NCBI GenBank assembly: GCA_964504915.1 | Contig: CAZDFH010000001.1 | Span: 62,001-126,000 of the forward strand | Direction: 5' to 3' | Length of the DNA stretch: 64,000 bases | Origin: CAJBLF01 sp964504915 | GTDB lineage: Bacteria; Patescibacteriota; Gracilibacteria; Absconditabacterales; Absconditicoccaceae | Part shown: positions 60,476 to 64,000 of the stretch, piece by piece | Numbering within the stretch: position 1 is the stretch's first letter | Layout of the letters: each line of letters begins with the position of its first letter | Notes under the pieces: generated by a model | Seen by the model: only the letters and a program-made list of their open reading frames with translations | The model's database searches: none | Told to the model about the DNA's origin: nothing | Made by a program: the position numbers and the translations under genes

Positions 60476-62332
60476 TTATCAATAAATCTCTTTATTATAA
60501 CAACTTTCGCAGTATACCTTGAACGTGGTATTCTGTGGGTACACAGACAATGTCCCTCTAGAACAATGATCACATGTTCTGACGTATAATGTCCTCGGTG
60601 GTCTTAGGGAGAGTCTTTCTTGATATCTCATATCTGGGTGCTGTCTTGGGACCGGCAATCCATGGTTGCGGTAAAACACTAATTCCGCGCTAATTATTTT
60701 GAATGGCCTTCCGCTTGTCTCGCAGATGATAACTTTCTGTAGAATACTGTCCTGTACATCATCAATATTTTCAGGGATAGCTTGTGCTGTAATTTTTACC
60801 ATGGCATCAGGGACATTAATTTCTGTTTCCCGATTTCTCCATTTGATAGTGATTTTTTTCTCTCATCCAAGATCAAGAATAGCGCTCGACAGAGAAAGTT
60901 CAGGATGTAAGATGGTTAGCACACCGGCCCCTTCTGGGTTCAAAATACGTTCTTCTCAGTTGGTGACTACCTTATAGATAGGATAGTCTTCGTTCGCAAT
61001 ACTATCATTATAAGGGTACTGTGATATCTGCGGGTCTAAATATTCTCCTCGTTCACCGGTTCACTGCATATGATGAATAATCTTTTTTGTCTCCTCTTCT
61101 CGTTGTTTTGGCTCATATTTTTTATTGAAAATAGAATAATCCACTCTCTTAGCATAGATAGAGCCAAATACATAATTAGCTGGATATCCTGACACAGTAT
61201 ACAGCATATCATGACCAGCCCATGGCAAATAAGAGAAATAGCACCCAAAAGATCCATACCCTACTGCCACTACTTCATAGCATTTATTGGCTTCTGGATA
61301 GATACCATGAGCATCCATTATATCTTTACCATATTTCGCAAACGTTATATATCTACAATCTTCTAAATTAGCCGTCTCAAATCATAGAATCGTATTTTTA
61401 CAATTTACGATACTATTTCCATAACTATTGTCTGAATTAGTAATATCGCTCGCTTTGTGTGGAGACTTATTTTTGACTCTCTGCATTTCTTCTTTCGCTT
61501 CTCTATATCCAGAATACGTTTTTATCTGTTGTTTTAAATCTTCCAAGAATACCTTAAACTCTTCTCTAGAAACTTTTTTATTGTGAATGACATAATCTCC
61601 ATTTACTATTCATGCGGAGAAGATAACATTATTAGATCCTCTAATATCATACGAAAAAAAAGTGTATGATGAATCAATCACTTTTGCTGATCCAATAACG
61701 TTGTTTGAATTATAGATATCAAAAGAGTCGTAAATATTATCTGATAAGGTCATGGATGTCCCATCCATACATTTGTTGCAATTAGAAATTCTAGAACAAT
61801 ACATAAGGTCCTCTCATCCAACTGAGGCGAAACACATGTAACAATTCTTTAATCAGGAGACGTGTTGGGCATAGTCAGCATTATAATTATCATCCCCCTG
61901 ATCTACGGCTTGGAAAGGTGTTATTTTTCTCAATTCCAACATATTTTCGGTAAAGGTCTTAGAGAAATCAAAATCTCTCCCTGTGACCGTAGGATCCCGC
62001 TGATCAGAAAAATATGCTTTATTACTATAGACTCTCAATCCCGAATCAGGATGTTGTGTCCCGATGGTATCGATACCGAGCAAATCACAGGTTCTTTTGT
62101 AAATTTTTCTCTCATTTCTAAAGAGTAATCTCCTTCTTTCCCTACAAGCCGAGCATAATGTAGGCAAAGGAAGATCAAATTTTTCTCATCAAAGTACTGG
62201 TGATAATTTATCTAGCATATGAAGATCTTCTTGGAAAATAGCAAAATCTGATCCACATCGAGCACAAGTTTTTCGCTCCTTGATTGGATCATTCATTTCT
62301 CTGGACATAAATTCATAGACTCTACGCTCCAT
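60476..62332 (-). CDS. solenoid array protein H (long form, two zinc ribbons), 618 aa
   Basis: The most complete member. The N ribbon has C23/C26 (KTCARCGSDF) and C60/C63 (PTLCSACRER); then FRNERKIYKRTCDLLGID. The solenoid spans about residues 150-420 with two blocks (for example NCNKCMDGTSMTLSDNIYDS and YDIRGSNNVIFSAGIV). The C region has PYNDSIANEDYPI, a beta domain with VPDAMVKITAQAIPENIDDV, and the end ribbon TCDHCSRGTL and YCESCYNKEIYG. Many glycines are TGA. The Zn-ribbon-FRNER pattern is known from large uncharacterised proteins of candidate-phylum bacteria. Confidence 0.87.
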
Positions 62333-62340
62333 ACATACGA

Positions 62341-64000
62341 TTATCAATAAATTTCCTTATTGTAACAAGTTTCGCAATATACTTTCCCAGCATATTCTGG
62401 TGTATATACACTTAACATCTCCTGCTTACAGTTTGAACAATTTCTGACACAAATGTTTCTTCCTGGTCTTTTATCTAATCTTTCTTGATGACGGATATCC
62501 GGATGTTTATGTGGCAATGGGAATCCATTCTTGCGATAGAACGTTAATTCCGGGATAGATAATTTGAATGGCCTTCAGCTTACGGTACAAATAATGGCCT
62601 TTTCTAATATATCGTCTTTGACCTCGTTTATATCTGAATGCACCTCTGCAGATTGGATGGTTTGAATGCCTGCTGGGATATTGATTTCATTTTCTCTCGT
62701 TCTTCGTTTAATTTTAATTTTTTCCGCTCATCACAAATCTAATATTGCATCAGAGATAAACTTACTTGAGTCTGCAACGGTCACGGTGCCTTTTCCCTCA
62801 GCATGGTGAATCTGTTCTTTACCGTCTACAATAATGGTCTTGATGGGATAATACTCATCCGCGACGGTATCATTGTAAGGAAATGGGGAAAACTCTGGAT
62901 CGAAGAATTCTCATCGTTTCTTCTGTTCTTGGAGCTCTTTGACAATCTGCATAGCATGTTTTTCTCGCTCGGTTTTGCTATATTCTTTATTGAGAATGCA
63001 ATATTCTTTATTCCTACAACTAATGGTCCCGAGCATATTTTTGACGTTCATAATGAAGTTGGAGAAATAGACGTCTCTATTATCAGTTCGAGAATTCCAC
63101 ACCGTCGCTGCAGAAAAGTTAGCTGCCAATCCTATTCCTTCGTGAATTTTCTGAGAACCATCTACGACGACGTATCATCACATGACGTCCTTACAACCAT
63201 TCGCATTGATTACGCCTCTGATATCTTCAGCATTGTGTACTTCAAAAGATTCGAGGACATTTTTACTATTGTCTATCAAATCGCCTATACAATTTTGTGC
63301 ATTGATAATGCTCATATTCTGGACTATTGTTCATTTCATCATCTCCTGCAACTTCGCTTGATACTCCTCTGCTTTACCATGTCTGAAGAGATCGTCTATC
63401 ATAGGAGCGATTTCACTGTCCCATCTTTCTTTACCAACAAATTCATTCATATAATAATATTCTTTGTCTTTGAGTCCTACGCAGAGGAAGATGTTTTTAC
63501 AATTTTTGATGTGATAAGAAAACAAGACGTTGAATGATTCGTCCACCTTCTGAGAGTAGGCAGTTTTCATACAGTTGAGACAGTCTATGATTTGGTAGCA
63601 GTTTTCGCACCCTTTGGATCCGTAGCCGTCTACTACATTTTTGCAGTCAAAGATAGAATAGGAATAATAACAATCTCGATTATGGTCACTGGCAAAGATC
63701 ATGTAACAATTCTTATTTCATTCGGAACCATTGGTATAATCGCTATTTTCATTACTGAATGCGAACATATTGAGAAATGGAACTTGTTTGAAAAGCACTT
63801 TGAGATCATCATAAAATCTTCCTGGCGTATACGTCATCCCAAAATCTAATGGATCTCGACCATCCGATCGCCACAGATCTGGATTGTATACTTTCCCTTC
63901 GTATTCTTCTGGATAGAGGGCTACAATACTTTTCCCCGTCTTGCTACATTTTCTCTTGTAGAGTTTCCTTTCATTACGAAACATCATCATCCTCCTAAAT
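62341..64000 (-). CDS. solenoid array protein I (long form, 5' end beyond window)
   Basis: The start lies outside the window. The visible part begins FRRMMMFRNERKLYKRKC, which is just after the expected N ribbon, and continues IVALYPEEYEGKVYNPDLW, SDGRDPLDFGMTYTPGRF and ENSDYTNGSE. Block 1 has GCENCYQIIDCLNCMKTAYS and NCKNIFLCVGLKDKEYYYMN. The C ribbon is intact (NCSNCKQEML and YCETCYNKEIYG). It is the most upstream member seen, and the array may continue beyond the edge. Confidence 0.83.

Noticed and set aside
62803..63537. 244-codon open frame on the plus strand
   Set aside because: It is antisense to solenoid gene I. Its Phe/Ile/Ser-rich composition is the mirror of the Asn/Glu-rich repeat protein, and the minus frame is continuous with paralogues.
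872..64000. UGA = tryptophan (code 4)
   Set aside because: TGA codons occupy P-loop, SAM-loop and Nudix glycine positions while Trp positions use TGG.
48649..64000. CRISPR-like repeats in the array
   Set aside because: Similarity between units is at whole-gene and 12-codon scale; there are no short identical repeats with unique spacers.
1..64000. tRNA or rRNA genes
   Set aside because: No T-loop GGTTCGAATCC-type motif with paired acceptor arms was found in the non-coding gaps.

Overview
The window comes from a bacterium that reads UGA as glycine (genetic code 25), so the source is most likely Gracilibacteria (BD1-5) or Absconditabacteria (SR1). The proof is internal. Conserved genes carry in-frame TGA exactly where glycine is invariant: the FtsE and ClpC Walker A loops, the RsmG SAM-binding loop, the MiaA P-loop, Nudix boxes and ClpP. 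Tryptophan is always TGG. With the standard code most genes look shattered; read with code 25 and only TAA/TAG as stops, they become full length. All coordinates below use that reading. Small housekeeping genes, abundant Nudix genes and few Shine-Dalgarno sites fit a reduced candidate-phylum genome.

Region 1 (1-29.4 kb) holds core genes mixed with orphans. They include a GT4 glycosyltransferase, a stand-alone receiver-domain gene, Nudix hydrolases, pheS, ftsE, a short hrcA, greA, rsmG, a VanW-like protein, a ZIP transporter, ridA, alr, a ClpC-type disaggregase, chorismate mutase and dnaA. A BatA-like VWA protein and a short SufD-like protein follow. The DnaA DNA-reading loop is altered.

Region 2 (29.5-48.6 kb) starts with a secreted repeat protein and a pseudopilin-like protein. 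Next come an MFS-like transporter, a lysS gene fused in frame to an HD domain, holB, a CYTH protein, miaA, a secreted peptidoglycan-binding protein, clpP, and a gltX whose tail contains an interspersed repeat that is translated.

Region 3 (48.6-64.0 kb) is one long minus-strand array: nine tandem paralogues of a large Asn/Ser/Tyr/Cys-rich protein, followed at 3 bp by an HNH endonuclease gene. The proteins have two solenoid-like blocks built from about 12-residue units. The upstream members have zinc ribbons at both ends. The six downstream members have lost both. I do not know the function; this array is the best candidate for an undescribed system.

Across the window several repeat families sit between genes and sometimes inside them. 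Nine orphan or divergent genes have a TTGAC(A/T) - exactly 16 bp - TATA promoter. No tRNA, rRNA, CRISPR array, transposase or confident origin was found.
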